From assembly GCA_030830595.1 (NCBI GenBank), contig JAURMS010000284.1, positions 1-6,534 of the forward strand: a stretch of DNA of 6,534 bases, given 5' to 3'. Of the stretch, positions 1 to 6,420 are shown in pieces. The notes under the pieces were generated by a model that was given only the letters and a program-made list of their open reading frames with translations, made no database searches and was not told the origin of the DNA. The stretch is from Gammaproteobacteria bacterium. Its GTDB lineage: Bacteria > Pseudomonadota > Gammaproteobacteria > Steroidobacterales > Steroidobacteraceae. The position numbers and the translations under genes were made by a program. Numbering within the stretch: position 1 is the first letter of the stretch; each line of letters starts with the position of its first letter.

Positions 1-603
1 GATCAGCAGGTCATCGCCACGGCGGTCAAAGTGGTAGCTGTCGAGTGCCGAGAAACTGCCCGGCTCGACGCCCTCCCAGGAAGTCAGGCCTGCGGCGGCC
101 AGCGGATACCACGGGTCCTCGCGGGTCGCGCGGGTGAAGGCTGCGTCGGCCGCGATGTCCAGACCGCGCCTTCCGGCCTCCTCCAACTCCCTGCCCATGC
201 GCTCGACCAGCGCACGATAGTCGGTCAGTGCTGCGGCATCCAACGGCCGCTCACCCTCGAAGATCCGCCTCGGATAGCGATCGACGAAGGTCTCGAAACC
301 GTTGGCCTTGGCATAGCCCACCCAGGGATTGACCTCCGAGGCGTGCAGCCAGGAGCAGCCGCGGTCCCAGGGTTCGCCTACGCTGTCTTCATCGGTATAG
401 GCCCGGCCACCGATACGGCCCCGAGCCTCCAGCACGACGACGCGTCGCCCAGCCGCGAGCAGGGTTCGCGCTGCCGCAAGCCCGGCAGCACCGGCGCCCA
501 CGATGGCCACCTCTGCGCCGCCTTGTGCCACGGCAGCCCGGGGCAGCGCGAGCGAGATCGCCGAGGCTGCGGCACCCTGCATAAAGCTGCGACGGTCTGT
601 CAC
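1..603 (-). CDS. Tat-exported FAD-dependent amine oxidase (flavin monoamine oxidase family), C-terminus cut by window edge
   Basis: The visible 201 residues are the N-terminal part of a flavin-dependent amine oxidase, a family that oxidises amines to imines or aldehydes using FAD and O2 or another acceptor. Residues 3-9 read DRRSFMQ, a twin-arginine motif, followed by a hydrophobic stretch and an AVA-type cleavage site near residue 26, so export of the folded protein to the periplasm is predicted. The FAD-binding Rossmann motif GAGAAG lies at residues 36-41, and LEARGRIGGR, the classic end of the dinucleotide fold in this family, at 58-67. SWLH at 84-87 matches the MAO-type W-[IL]-H segment. 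The substrate-binding and C-terminal FAD regions are outside the window; family members are usually 430-500 residues. The start is GTG at 603-601, chosen because GGGAGA sits 7 bases upstream and because it captures the full Tat signal. The gene is divergent from the efflux operon. Substrate unknown. Confidence 0.9.
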   Translation of the reverse strand, partial: MTDRRSFMQGAAASAISLALPRAAVAQGGAEVAIVGAGAAGLAAARTLLAAGRRVVVLEARGRIGGRAYTDEDSVGEPWDRGCSWLHASEVNPWVGYAKANGFETFVDRYPRRIFEGERPLDAAALTDYRALVERMGRELEEAGRRGLDIAADAAFTRATREDPWYPLAAAGLTSWEGVEPGSFSALDSYHFDRRGDDLLI

Positions 604-670
604 CAAAGAGTCTCCCGTCAAAGCTGCACACTCCACTCCTGATAATGAGTATGCCGTAACATATCGAGGG
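604..670. promoter_or_regulatory. Divergent intergenic region between amine oxidase and efflux operon, with weak promoter and operator candidates
   Basis: These 67 bases must hold the start signals of both divergent genes unless one lacks its own promoter. On the plus strand GATAAT (641-646) resembles a -10 box, but no good -35 lies 16-18 bases upstream. An imperfect inverted repeat ACTC-N8-GAGT spans 634-649 and overlaps that box, which is where a repressor of an efflux operon would be expected to bind. TAACAT (657-662) is a second, weaker -10 candidate. None of this is strong, and no regulator gene is visible in the window. Confidence 0.3.
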
Positions 671-1720
671 ATGAAGGCCAAACTGGACAGCCGCAGGACG
701 CCCCTGCTGCGCACGGCACTACTCTGGATCCTGCCCGTGTTGTCCTTGCTGGGTCTGTACACCTGGTACGTTCTGGCCAGCCGCTACGTCACCACTGACA
801 ATGCCTATGTCCGTGCAGGCGTATCGGAAATCGCTCCTGAAATTTCCGGGACGGTCGCGCATCGCCTGGTGGAGGAAAATCAGCCGGTCGTCCAGGGTCA
901 GCCCATCCTGGAGCTGCGGGATCCGGCGCTGGACATCGCCGTAGCGCATGCGGAAGCAGACCTGGCCACCGCCCGGACGACAATCTCCACGCTGCGCGCC
1001 AACTATGCGGAAAAGCGCAGCGAACTTACCCTTGCGCGCGACGAGGCAGCATTCGCGGCCAGGGAGTTTGCTCGTCTGGAGGGACTCGCCTCACAGGGGC
1101 TGGTGGCTCGGGTCAGCCTGGATGCCGCGGCTCACGCCCTGACCCAGGCGCGTGGCCGGGTCGAAGTGCTGCGTCGGGAGCTCGGGGTGGTGTTGGCCAG
1201 CCTCGATGGCAAGGCCGAAGCGTCGGTCGATGAGCATCCGGAAGTCATGGCCGCCATGGCAGCCTTGGAACGGGCACACCTGGATGTCGCGCGCCGTATC
1301 GTGAATTCGCCAGTGAACGGGGTCGTAAGCCACCTGCCGGAGCCTGGCGATCGCCTGCAGGCAGGGAGGCCCGCCTTTGCCGTGGTCTCAGCCGAAGGCC
1401 ACTGGGTAGAGGCCAACTTCAAGGAGACCGACCTTGAGTTCGTGCGGCCAGGCCTGCCAGTCAAGGTGCGCGTCGATGCCTACCCAGGAGCAACCTGGCA
1501 AGGAACGGTCGAAAGCATCTCGCAGGCTACAGGGTCGGAATTCGCGCTGCTCCCCGCCCAGAACGCTACCGGCAACTGGGTCAAGGTCGTGCAGCGGATC
1601 GCCGTGAGGGTCAGCCTCACGCCGGTCTCCGCGCCGCACCTGCGGGTGGGCATGAGTGCGCGTGTCTGGATCGATACTGGCCACATTGATTTCCCGCCAG
1701 CCTGGCTGAGACGCGGCTAG
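671..1720 (+). CDS. EmrA-like membrane fusion protein (HlyD family) of an MFS efflux pump
   Basis: A 349-residue periplasmic adaptor that should link the inner-membrane transporter encoded next door to a TolC-type outer-membrane channel. A basic N-terminus (about residues 1-14) precedes one membrane anchor (about 15-36). TTDNAYV at 41-47 is the typical opening of EmrA-type adaptors. Residues about 49-84 form the first half of the biotinyl-lipoyl-like domain. About 88-205 is an alpha-helical hairpin rich in A, E, R and L. NSPVNGVVS at 212-220 begins the second lipoyl half, followed by a beta-barrel domain (ANFKETDL at 248-255 is typical). At the hairpin tip, R135, L139 and D151 fit the RLSD channel-contact pattern, but the serine position is A146. 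ATG 671 is chosen because no ATG, GTG or TTG occurs in frame between 503 and 671, and 503 would run inside the divergent gene. Its GAGG lies only 1 base away, so initiation signals are poor. The next gene follows 15 bases after the stop. Confidence 0.92.
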   Translation: MKAKLDSRRTPLLRTALLWILPVLSLLGLYTWYVLASRYVTTDNAYVRAGVSEIAPEISGTVAHRLVEENQPVVQGQPILELRDPALDIAVAHAEADLATARTTISTLRANYAEKRSELTLARDEAAFAAREFARLEGLASQGLVARVSLDAAAHALTQARGRVEVLRRELGVVLASLDGKAEASVDEHPEVMAAMAALERAHLDVARRIVNSPVNGVVSHLPEPGDRLQAGRPAFAVVSAEGHWVEANFKETDLEFVRPGLPVKVRVDAYPGATWQGTVESISQATGSEFALLPAQNATGNWVKVVQRIAVRVSLTPVSAPHLRVGMSARVWIDTGHIDFPPAWLRRG

Positions 1721-1724
1721 CGCC

Positions 1725-1728
1725 GGAG
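1725..1728 (+). promoter_or_regulatory. Ribosome binding site fixing the TTG start of the DHA2 transporter
   Basis: GGAG ends 7 bases before the TTG at 1736-1738. No ATG nearby would keep the complete first membrane segment (the next in-frame ATG is residue 14, inside TM1), so this site decides the start. Confidence 0.7.
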
Positions 1729-1735
1729 CCGATCC

Positions 1736-3214
1736 TTGGACGCCTCGCGCCGCGGCCTGCTGGTTTTCTCATCGATGCTGGCAAGCCTGCTTTACACCAT
1801 CGACACCACCATCGCCAACATCGCCCTGCCGCACATGCAGGGCGGACTGCAGGCAACCCAGGACCAGATTGCCTGGGTCCTGACCTCCTATATTGTAGTC
1901 AGCGCCGTGGCCATCCCACTGACTGGTTTCCTGGCCGCACGGTTTGGACTCCGCCGGGTGCTGATCCTCAGCGTGGCTGGATTTACCGCGACCTCGCTGT
2001 TGTGCGGAATGGCCGCCACGCTGGATCAAATGGTGCTCTACCGGGCGCTTCAGGGTGCCTGCGGCGCCGCACTGGTACCCCTTGCCCACGTCGCCTTGAT
2101 CAACGCCCATCCACCCGAACAATATGGCAGGGTCACGGCCCTGTGGGGCATGGGCGTGGTGATCGGTCCCATTATCGGTCCCGTGCTCGGCGGCTACCTG
2201 ACGGAAGCCTTCAGCTGGCGCTGGGTGTTCCTGGTCAACCTGCCTTTCGGTGTGCTGGCGCTGGCCGGACTTGCAGCGTCACTGCCGGGTGGCGACGCGG
2301 ACGCCTCACGTCGCTTTGACAAGCTGGGATTCGTCCTGCTGGCCCTGGCCCTGACCCTGCTGCAGCTGGTCGTTGAGCGGGGCCACGGCGAGGACTGGTT
2401 TCAATCACCCTGGATACTGGCAGGCACCGCGCTGGGGTTGACCATCCTGTTCATGTTCGTGGTTCACTCGGCAACGACCGACAACCCATTCTTTGCGCCC
2501 GCCATGTTCCGTGACCGTAACTTCGTTTTCTCGGCAGGCATGATGTTCTTTACCGGCATCGCCGTACTGGCACCGATGGTGCTGATGCCACCCTTCCTGC
2601 AGGGACTGCAAGGCTACCCGGTGATTGCCGCTGGCTGGCTGCTGGCCAGCCGCGGGATGTCGTCGATGCTGGCCATGGGTGTCAGCGGCAAGCTGGTCAA
2701 CCATGTCGATGCGCGCGTGCTGATCACGCTTGGCCTCCTGATGATGGGAGCATCACTGTGGGCGATGGGCGGTTTCAACCAGGACACGCCATGGCAATCG
2801 GTGGTGGCGACGAGCCTCGTCATGGGGCTTGGTTTGCCGCTCATGTTCATGCCCATCAGCGTCGTGGCGTTCGCAACGCTGCCGGATGTACTGCGGGCCG
2901 AGGCCAGTTCCCTGCTGACGCTCATCCGCAGTCTTGGCTCCGCCATGGGCATCGCTGCTGCGGTGGCGGTGCTTTCACATGACACGCAGGCCAACCAGGC
3001 CATGCTGGTAGAGCGGATTGGCTCGTTTGAACACTCCCACTGGGAAAGGTTATCTGTCGCAGCAGGCGAGGCTTCGATTCCGCTTGCCATGGAGCAGGTA
3101 TCCCGCCAGGCCTCGGCCATCGCCTACTCCAACGATTTCCACCTGTTGGCCACGGCGATGTTCCTGGCCATCCCGCTGGTCTTTGGCCTCAAGGTGGGCA
3201 GGTCACACCACTAG
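1736..3214 (+). CDS. DHA2-family MFS drug:H+ antiporter, EmrB/QacA type (14 TM)
   Basis: A 492-residue proton-driven exporter of the inner membrane, the size and shape of EmrB. The family signature in TM1 reads IDTTIANIALP at 22-32. Motif A, G-x-L-x-x-R-x-G-x-R-R, is at 64-74; the motif B arginine is R103 in YRALQG; and motif C, rich in G and P (GMGVVIGPIIGPVLGG), is at 138-153. WRWVFLVNLPFG at 161-172 is the well-conserved segment after TM5. The sequence RGHGEDWF in the middle and a long hydrophilic loop before the last helix also fit the 14-TM DHA2 layout. The start is TTG with a well-placed GGAG. It forms an operon with the upstream adaptor gene (15-base gap), so the pair should act as an EmrAB-like pump with an outer-membrane partner encoded elsewhere. 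Substrates cannot be read from sequence; hydrophobic drugs, uncouplers or an endogenous metabolite are all possible. Its TAG stop overlaps the stop of the convergent thioesterase. Confidence 0.95.
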   Translation: MDASRRGLLVFSSMLASLLYTIDTTIANIALPHMQGGLQATQDQIAWVLTSYIVVSAVAIPLTGFLAARFGLRRVLILSVAGFTATSLLCGMAATLDQMVLYRALQGACGAALVPLAHVALINAHPPEQYGRVTALWGMGVVIGPIIGPVLGGYLTEAFSWRWVFLVNLPFGVLALAGLAASLPGGDADASRRFDKLGFVLLALALTLLQLVVERGHGEDWFQSPWILAGTALGLTILFMFVVHSATTDNPFFAPAMFRDRNFVFSAGMMFFTGIAVLAPMVLMPPFLQGLQGYPVIAAGWLLASRGMSSMLAMGVSGKLVNHVDARVLITLGLLMMGASLWAMGGFNQDTPWQSVVATSLVMGLGLPLMFMPISVVAFATLPDVLRAEASSLLTLIRSLGSAMGIAAAVAVLSHDTQANQAMLVERIGSFEHSHWERLSVAAGEASIPLAMEQVSRQASAIAYSNDFHLLATAMFLAIPLVFGLKVGRSHH

Positions 3215-3654
3215 GCGCAGCCGGGCAGCCCGGCCACGGCCGTGCGGATCGCTTCCGGCATCGCCACAACCTGGCGCGTGACAGCGTCGATGTAGACGTG
3301 AACGAAGCGGCCCACCGCACAGGCCCCGTTGTCATCACCGCGGAACAGACCCACCCGATAGATCACGCTGGAGGTGCCCAGTTTTTCACAGGCCAGTCCG
3401 GCGTGGATCTCGTCAGGAAAGGAGAGCTCCTGCAGGAAGCGACAACTGGTCTCTGCGACGATACCGATGGCCGGCAGTTCGCGGATGTCGGTGGCGGTGG
3501 CCTCCATCAGCCAGCCGTTCACCGCCGTGTCGAAGTAGGAGTAGTAAGTCACGTTGTTGACGTGACCATAGTGGTCGTTGTCCATCCAGCGCGTGGGGAT
3601 GCGCCGGACCATGCGGAAGTCCGCCCGGGTGGGTGGTGGCGCTCGATCAGCCAT
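3211..3654 (-). CDS. Hotdog-fold acyl-CoA thioesterase (4-hydroxybenzoyl-CoA thioesterase / YbgC-FadM-like)
   Basis: A 147-residue cytoplasmic protein of the 4HBT-like hotdog family, which hydrolyses acyl-CoA thioesters to free acid and CoA. RWMDNDHYGHVNN at 22-34 is the family's active-site segment; D27 is the expected catalytic acid, followed by the G-H-V-N-N turn that caps the central helix. The following YYSYFDTAVNGWL helix and later beta strands (SCRFLQELSFPDEI, SVIYRVGLF) complete one hotdog domain, and the length is normal for a single-domain member. Start ATG 3654 is supported by GAGG 9 bases upstream; a second ATG at residue 15 is possible. The same frame stays open far upstream, antisense to the dehydrogenase gene, but that part resembles no known protein and should not be included. 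The gene is divergent from the dehydrogenase (60-base gap) and ends tail-to-tail on the efflux operon. Its acyl substrate is unknown. Confidence 0.92.
   Translation of the reverse strand: MADRAPPPTRADFRMVRRIPTRWMDNDHYGHVNNVTYYSYFDTAVNGWLMEATATDIRELPAIGIVAETSCRFLQELSFPDEIHAGLACEKLGTSSVIYRVGLFRGDDNGACAVGRFVHVYIDAVTRQVVAMPEAIRTAVAGLPGCA
3220..3234. other. GC-rich perfect hairpin just past the efflux operon stop
   Basis: GCCGGG-CAG-CCCGGC is a perfect 6-bp inverted repeat with a 3-base loop, starting 5 bases after the DHA2 stop and lying within the last codons of the thioesterase. A second palindrome, CACGGCCGTG, follows at 3235-3244. There is no T run on either side, so it is not a canonical intrinsic terminator; it may stabilise or pause the plus-strand transcript, or be chance in GC-rich DNA. 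Confidence 0.35.
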
Positions 3655-3714
3655 GCCGTCTATCCTCGCACCTGCATGCGGTGGCGAGCATACCGCGGGA
3701 GGAGCTGAACGACC
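3655..3714. promoter_or_regulatory. Divergent intergenic region between thioesterase and alcohol dehydrogenase
   Basis: Sixty bases separate the two start codons. They hold the ribosome binding sites of both genes: GAGG for the thioesterase read on the minus strand, and GGGAGGAG at 3697-3704 for the dehydrogenase, 10 bases before its ATG. I see no convincing -35/-10 pair on either strand. If both promoters are here, they overlap and could be co-regulated. Confidence 0.35.
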
Positions 3715-4839
3715 ATGCAAGTCCGAGCTGCAGTCCTGACCGAGATGGGTCGCGCCCGGCCCTATGCGAAATCCAGGCCGCTGGAGATCCTGACCCTGGA
3801 CCTGACGCCGCCCGGCCCCGGCGAGGTACTGCTGCGGATCCGGGCCGCGGGGCTCTGCCACTCCGACCTTTCGGTGGTGGACGGCAACCGACCGCGCCCG
3901 CTGCCCATGGCGCTCGGCCACGAAGCGGCGGGCGTGGTGGAGCAGCTGGGTCCCGGCGTGACCGACCTCGAGGTCGGGGACCACGTGGTGACGGCCTTTG
4001 TCGCCGCCTGCGGGCACTGCCAGCCCTGCGCGCGCCAACGCCCTGCGCTCTGCGAGCCCGCCATGCGGGCCAACGGGGCGGGCAGCCTGCTGGGCGGCGG
4101 GCGACGGCTGAGCGGCCAGGGGCCGGTCCATCATCACCTCGGCGTCTCCGCCTTCGCCGAACGGGCCGTGGTGGCGCGCCAGTCCTGCGTCCGGGTGCCT
4201 CGTGAGCTTCCCTTTCCCGTAGCGGCAGTATTCGGCTGCGCCGTGATGACCGGGGCGGGAGCCGTGGTCAATACCGCAGCCATGCCCGCAGGCAGCTCTG
4301 CGCTGGTGGCAGGACTCGGCGGAGTGGGCCTGTCGGCCCTGCTGGCAGCGAGGCGGATTGGTGCTTCGCCGCTGGTGGCGGTCGACCTGCAGCAGGACAA
4401 GCTGGAACTGGCCCTCGCGCTGGGCGCCAGCCACGCCTTCCGTGCCGACGATCCCGAGGTCGGCAGCAAGATCATCGAGGTCACCGGCGGTGGGGTGGAC
4501 TATGCATTTGAGATGGCCGGCAGCGTGGCGGCCCTCGAGCTGTGCTGGCGCGCTTCGGCGCGCGGCGGCACCACGGTCTCGGCCGGCCTGTCGCATCCCG
4601 AACGCGAGTTCAGCCTGCGTCACCTGACGCTGGTGGCCGAGGAGCGCAGCCTGAAGGGCAGCTACCTGGGCAGCGCGGTCCCGCAGCGGGACATCCCGCT
4701 TTTCATCGACTGGTACCAGCGCGGCGAACTGCCGGTGGATCGCCTGCTGAGCGGTACGCTGGCGCTCGAGGACATCAACGAGGGCCTCGACCTGCTGGCC
4801 GACGGACACGCCGTCAGGCAGATCATCATCCCGGGTTGA
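3715..4839 (+). CDS. Zinc-dependent alcohol dehydrogenase (medium-chain dehydrogenase/reductase family), both zinc sites intact
   Basis: A 374-residue cytoplasmic, NAD(H)-linked dehydrogenase that should interconvert an alcohol and an aldehyde or ketone. The N-terminal GroES-like catalytic domain carries the active-site zinc ligands C48, H69 (with E70) and C175, plus S50 as the likely proton-relay residue. The structural zinc lobe has four cysteines, C99, C102, C105 and C113, in the usual C-x2-C-x2-C-x7-C spacing. The Rossmann domain has GLGGVG at 200-205, and D224 at the end of the second beta strand favours NAD over NADP. The length fits zinc ADHs of the class III-like and aryl-alcohol branches. 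HHHLGVSAF at 139-147 resembles a segment common in that branch. Start ATG 3715 is supported by GGGAGGAG upstream. The gene is divergent from the thioesterase and convergent with the MFS gene, with only 6 bases between stops. The substrate cannot be assigned; formaldehyde-glutathione activity is possible but not shown. Confidence 0.94.
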   Translation: MQVRAAVLTEMGRARPYAKSRPLEILTLDLTPPGPGEVLLRIRAAGLCHSDLSVVDGNRPRPLPMALGHEAAGVVEQLGPGVTDLEVGDHVVTAFVAACGHCQPCARQRPALCEPAMRANGAGSLLGGGRRLSGQGPVHHHLGVSAFAERAVVARQSCVRVPRELPFPVAAVFGCAVMTGAGAVVNTAAMPAGSSALVAGLGGVGLSALLAARRIGASPLVAVDLQQDKLELALALGASHAFRADDPEVGSKIIEVTGGGVDYAFEMAGSVAALELCWRASARGGTTVSAGLSHPEREFSLRHLTLVAEERSLKGSYLGSAVPQRDIPLFIDWYQRGELPVDRLLSGTLALEDINEGLDLLADGHAVRQIIIPG

Positions 4840-4845
4840 GCGAAT

Positions 4846-6027
4846 TCAGGGCGCGCGCTTGCGCGCGACACGCAGCAGCAGGACCGCCGGCAGCAGCAGG
4901 AGTGCGCCGGTGACGAACGGGGCCTGGGTGCCGAATCCCGAATAGATCGCACCACTGCTGGCGGGGCCGATGATGCGCCCCGCCGCGCTGGCCGACTGCA
5001 TGGTGCCGAGCACCGCGCCTTTCTCATCCTGGCCGGCCTCCAGGCTCAGCAGGCTGGAAGCCGCGGTGTTGTAGCTGGAGTGCCCGGCCGAGAAGAACGC
5101 GGCACCAATGGCCAACAGCACCCAATCACTGGCCAGGATCATCGCCGCGTAACCGATCGCGTGCATGAGCACCGAACCGTAGAGCACCCGCCGCTCGCCG
5201 AAGCGCCGCGCCAGGTGACCGACCAGCACACCCTGCACCAGCACGCCCACCACGCCCATCGCAAAGAAGGCCAGGCCGACGTCCCGCGGCGACAGCGCCA
5301 GCACGTCATGCCCCCAGACCGGGAAGATGGTCTGCAGAATGGTGGCACCAATGGAGACCAGGCACACCGAGCCCACCACGCCCAGCAACGCTGGGCTATG
5401 GGCCACCGGGGCCAGTGGCGAGCGAAACCCCGAGCCGCCAATCAGTTGCCAGGGCTTGCGCGAGGCCGGCGGCAGGCTCTCCTTGAGGAACACGGTCGCG
5501 CTGAGGAAGGCGAGCGCGCTGAGTCCGGCCGAGACCAGCGCCGGCAGGGCGAAGTTCATGGCGGCAGGGTCGTCGCCACCCAGCAATCCGCCGATCATGG
5601 GGCCGAACATGAAGCCGAGCCCGAAGGCCGCCCCGATCATGCCCAGGCCCCGGGCCCGATCCGTCGGCGCAGTAACGTCAGCCACATAGGCAAAGGCTGC
5701 CGAGATGTTGCCGGACATGAGTCCCGAGAACACGCGCGCCATGATGAGCATGCCTAGCGTATCGGCCAGTCCGAGCAGGACGTATCCGCCCGTGGAGCCG
5801 ACCATGCTCACGATGAGCACCGGACGCCGGCCGATCGCGTCGCTCAAGCGGCCCCAGAGCGGCGTCGCGATGACCTGCGCGAATGCATAGATGCCCGCCC
5901 CGCCGAAGGTGATCAGCCAGGGGTCTGCTCCCATCCGCTCGGCCACGAACGGAAACAACGGAATGATGATGCCAAAGCCGAGCAGGTCGACGAAGACGAT
6001 CAGGAACAGGACGAGGAGGGCGCGCAT
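4846..6027 (-). CDS. DHA1-family MFS transporter, TetA/multidrug-like (12 TM)
   Basis: A 393-residue inner-membrane transporter with the length and 12-helix pattern of the drug:H+ antiporter-1 group that includes TetA. TM1 carries DLLGFGIIIPLFP at 14-26, a hallmark of the TCR/Tet branch. Motif A, GRLSDAIGRRPV, is at 59-70 with D63 and the R67-R68 pair; the motif B arginine is R98; motif C, GAAFGLGFMFGPMIGG, is at 132-147, the antiporter motif. A degenerate motif A copy, GHLARRFGERRV, marks the start of the second six-helix half. There is no evidence that tetracycline is the substrate; close family members include many uncharacterised exporters. Start ATG 6027 has only a weak AGG upstream. The gene starts 27 bases after the ferredoxin stop on the same strand, so it is probably the last gene of the PII-ferredoxin transcript. 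A GC-only hairpin lies in its last codons. Confidence 0.93.
   Translation of the reverse strand: MRALLVLFLIVFVDLLGFGIIIPLFPFVAERMGADPWLITFGGAGIYAFAQVIATPLWGRLSDAIGRRPVLIVSMVGSTGGYVLLGLADTLGMLIMARVFSGLMSGNISAAFAYVADVTAPTDRARGLGMIGAAFGLGFMFGPMIGGLLGGDDPAAMNFALPALVSAGLSALAFLSATVFLKESLPPASRKPWQLIGGSGFRSPLAPVAHSPALLGVVGSVCLVSIGATILQTIFPVWGHDVLALSPRDVGLAFFAMGVVGVLVQGVLVGHLARRFGERRVLYGSVLMHAIGYAAMILASDWVLLAIGAAFFSAGHSSYNTAASSLLSLEAGQDEKGAVLGTMQSASAAGRIIGPASSGAIYSGFGTQAPFVTGALLLLPAVLLLRVARKRAP
4851..4866. other. GC-only hairpin at the dehydrogenase/MFS convergent junction
   Basis: GCGCGC-GCTT-GCGCGC is a perfect 6-bp stem with a 4-base loop, located 11 bases after the dehydrogenase TGA and inside the last codons of the MFS gene. 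There is no T tract on either strand, so it is not a standard intrinsic terminator. It lies in the same relative position as the hairpin at the other convergent junction (3220-3234). Confidence 0.35.
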
Positions 6028-6054
6028 GGGCGCCTATTCTGCCTACCTGCGCGG

Positions 6055-6420
6055 TCAGCCGCCGAGCGGAGTCCTGCCGAAGACGAGTTCCTCAACCGGC
6101 ACCCCGCCGATCAGGTGTTCCTGGATGATGCGCTCGAGATTGCGCTCGTCAGCATTCCGGTACCAGGTGCCCTCCGGGTAGACGAGCGCGATCGGGCCGT
6201 CCCGGCAGACCCTGAGGCAATCGGCGCGGGTTCGCAGCACGCCCTGGGCCACATCGGCCAGGCCGAGTTCCCGCAGGCGTCGCTTGAGATACTTCCACGC
6301 CTGCTGGGACGCCTCTGCTGGCGCGCACTTGCCATGCGTACACAGCAGGATGTGCCGACGGGCACCGCCAGGTGCAATGCCCTGGATGGCAGCCCCGAGC
6401 GACGCCGCCGGATCGGTCAA
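6055..6420 (-). CDS. [2Fe-2S] thioredoxin-like ferredoxin (Shethna/COG3411-type (2Fe-2S) ferredoxin domain protein)
   Basis: A 121-residue cytoplasmic electron-transfer protein. Four cysteines, C27 and C32 in CTHGKC and C68 and C72 in CLRVC, match the cluster ligands of thioredoxin-fold [2Fe-2S] ferredoxins, and GPIALVYPEGTWY at 75-87 is the strongly conserved segment that follows the last pair in this family. The first pair is spaced C-x4-C, the short-loop variant, rather than the long loop of the Aquifex protein. A redox partner is not evident. The start is TTG 6420, which overlaps the PII stop as TTGA; GAGG lies 7 bases upstream, inside the end of the PII gene, so the start is well supported and translation is probably coupled to PII. 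The MFS gene follows 27 bases downstream. The first 20 residues are low-complexity and poorly conserved-looking. Confidence 0.9.
   Translation of the reverse strand: MTDPAASLGAAIQGIAPGGARRHILLCTHGKCAPAEASQQAWKYLKRRLRELGLADVAQGVLRTRADCLRVCRDGPIALVYPEGTWYRNADERNLERIIQEHLIGGVPVEELVFGRTPLGG

Noticed and set aside
31..642. A 203-residue plus-strand open frame across the left end.
   Set aside because: It is antisense to the amine oxidase Rossmann fold and Tat signal, and its own protein has no recognisable features.
645..659. A tiny frame ATG AGT ATG CCG TAA upstream of the EmrA-like gene, as a possible leader peptide.
   Set aside because: Four codons with no ribosome binding site and no attenuator-like structures around it.
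503..670. A longer start for the EmrA-like protein at ATG 503, adding 56 residues.
   Set aside because: It would overlap about 100 bases of the divergent amine oxidase coding region and all of the intergenic region, and would put a non-hydrophobic tail in front of the membrane anchor. ATG 671 gives the normal short cytoplasmic N-terminus.
3675..3684. GCATGC flanked by ACC and GGT as a possible operator between the thioesterase and the dehydrogenase.
   Set aside because: The flanks are off by one base from true symmetry, so only a 6-bp palindrome remains, which is expected by chance.
3655..4809. A long minus-strand open frame continuous with the thioesterase and antisense to the alcohol dehydrogenase, suggesting a 532-residue fusion.
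   Set aside because: The extra 385 residues are rich in R, H, A, G and Q without any recognisable fold, while the opposite strand encodes a complete dehydrogenase with all zinc ligands. Open antisense frames are expected at this GC content, and the thioesterase has its own ATG and ribosome binding site.
5080..5757. A 225-residue plus-strand open frame inside the DHA1 transporter gene.
   Set aside because: The translation is rich in H, R, Q and E with no domain, and it is the antisense of conserved MFS motifs.
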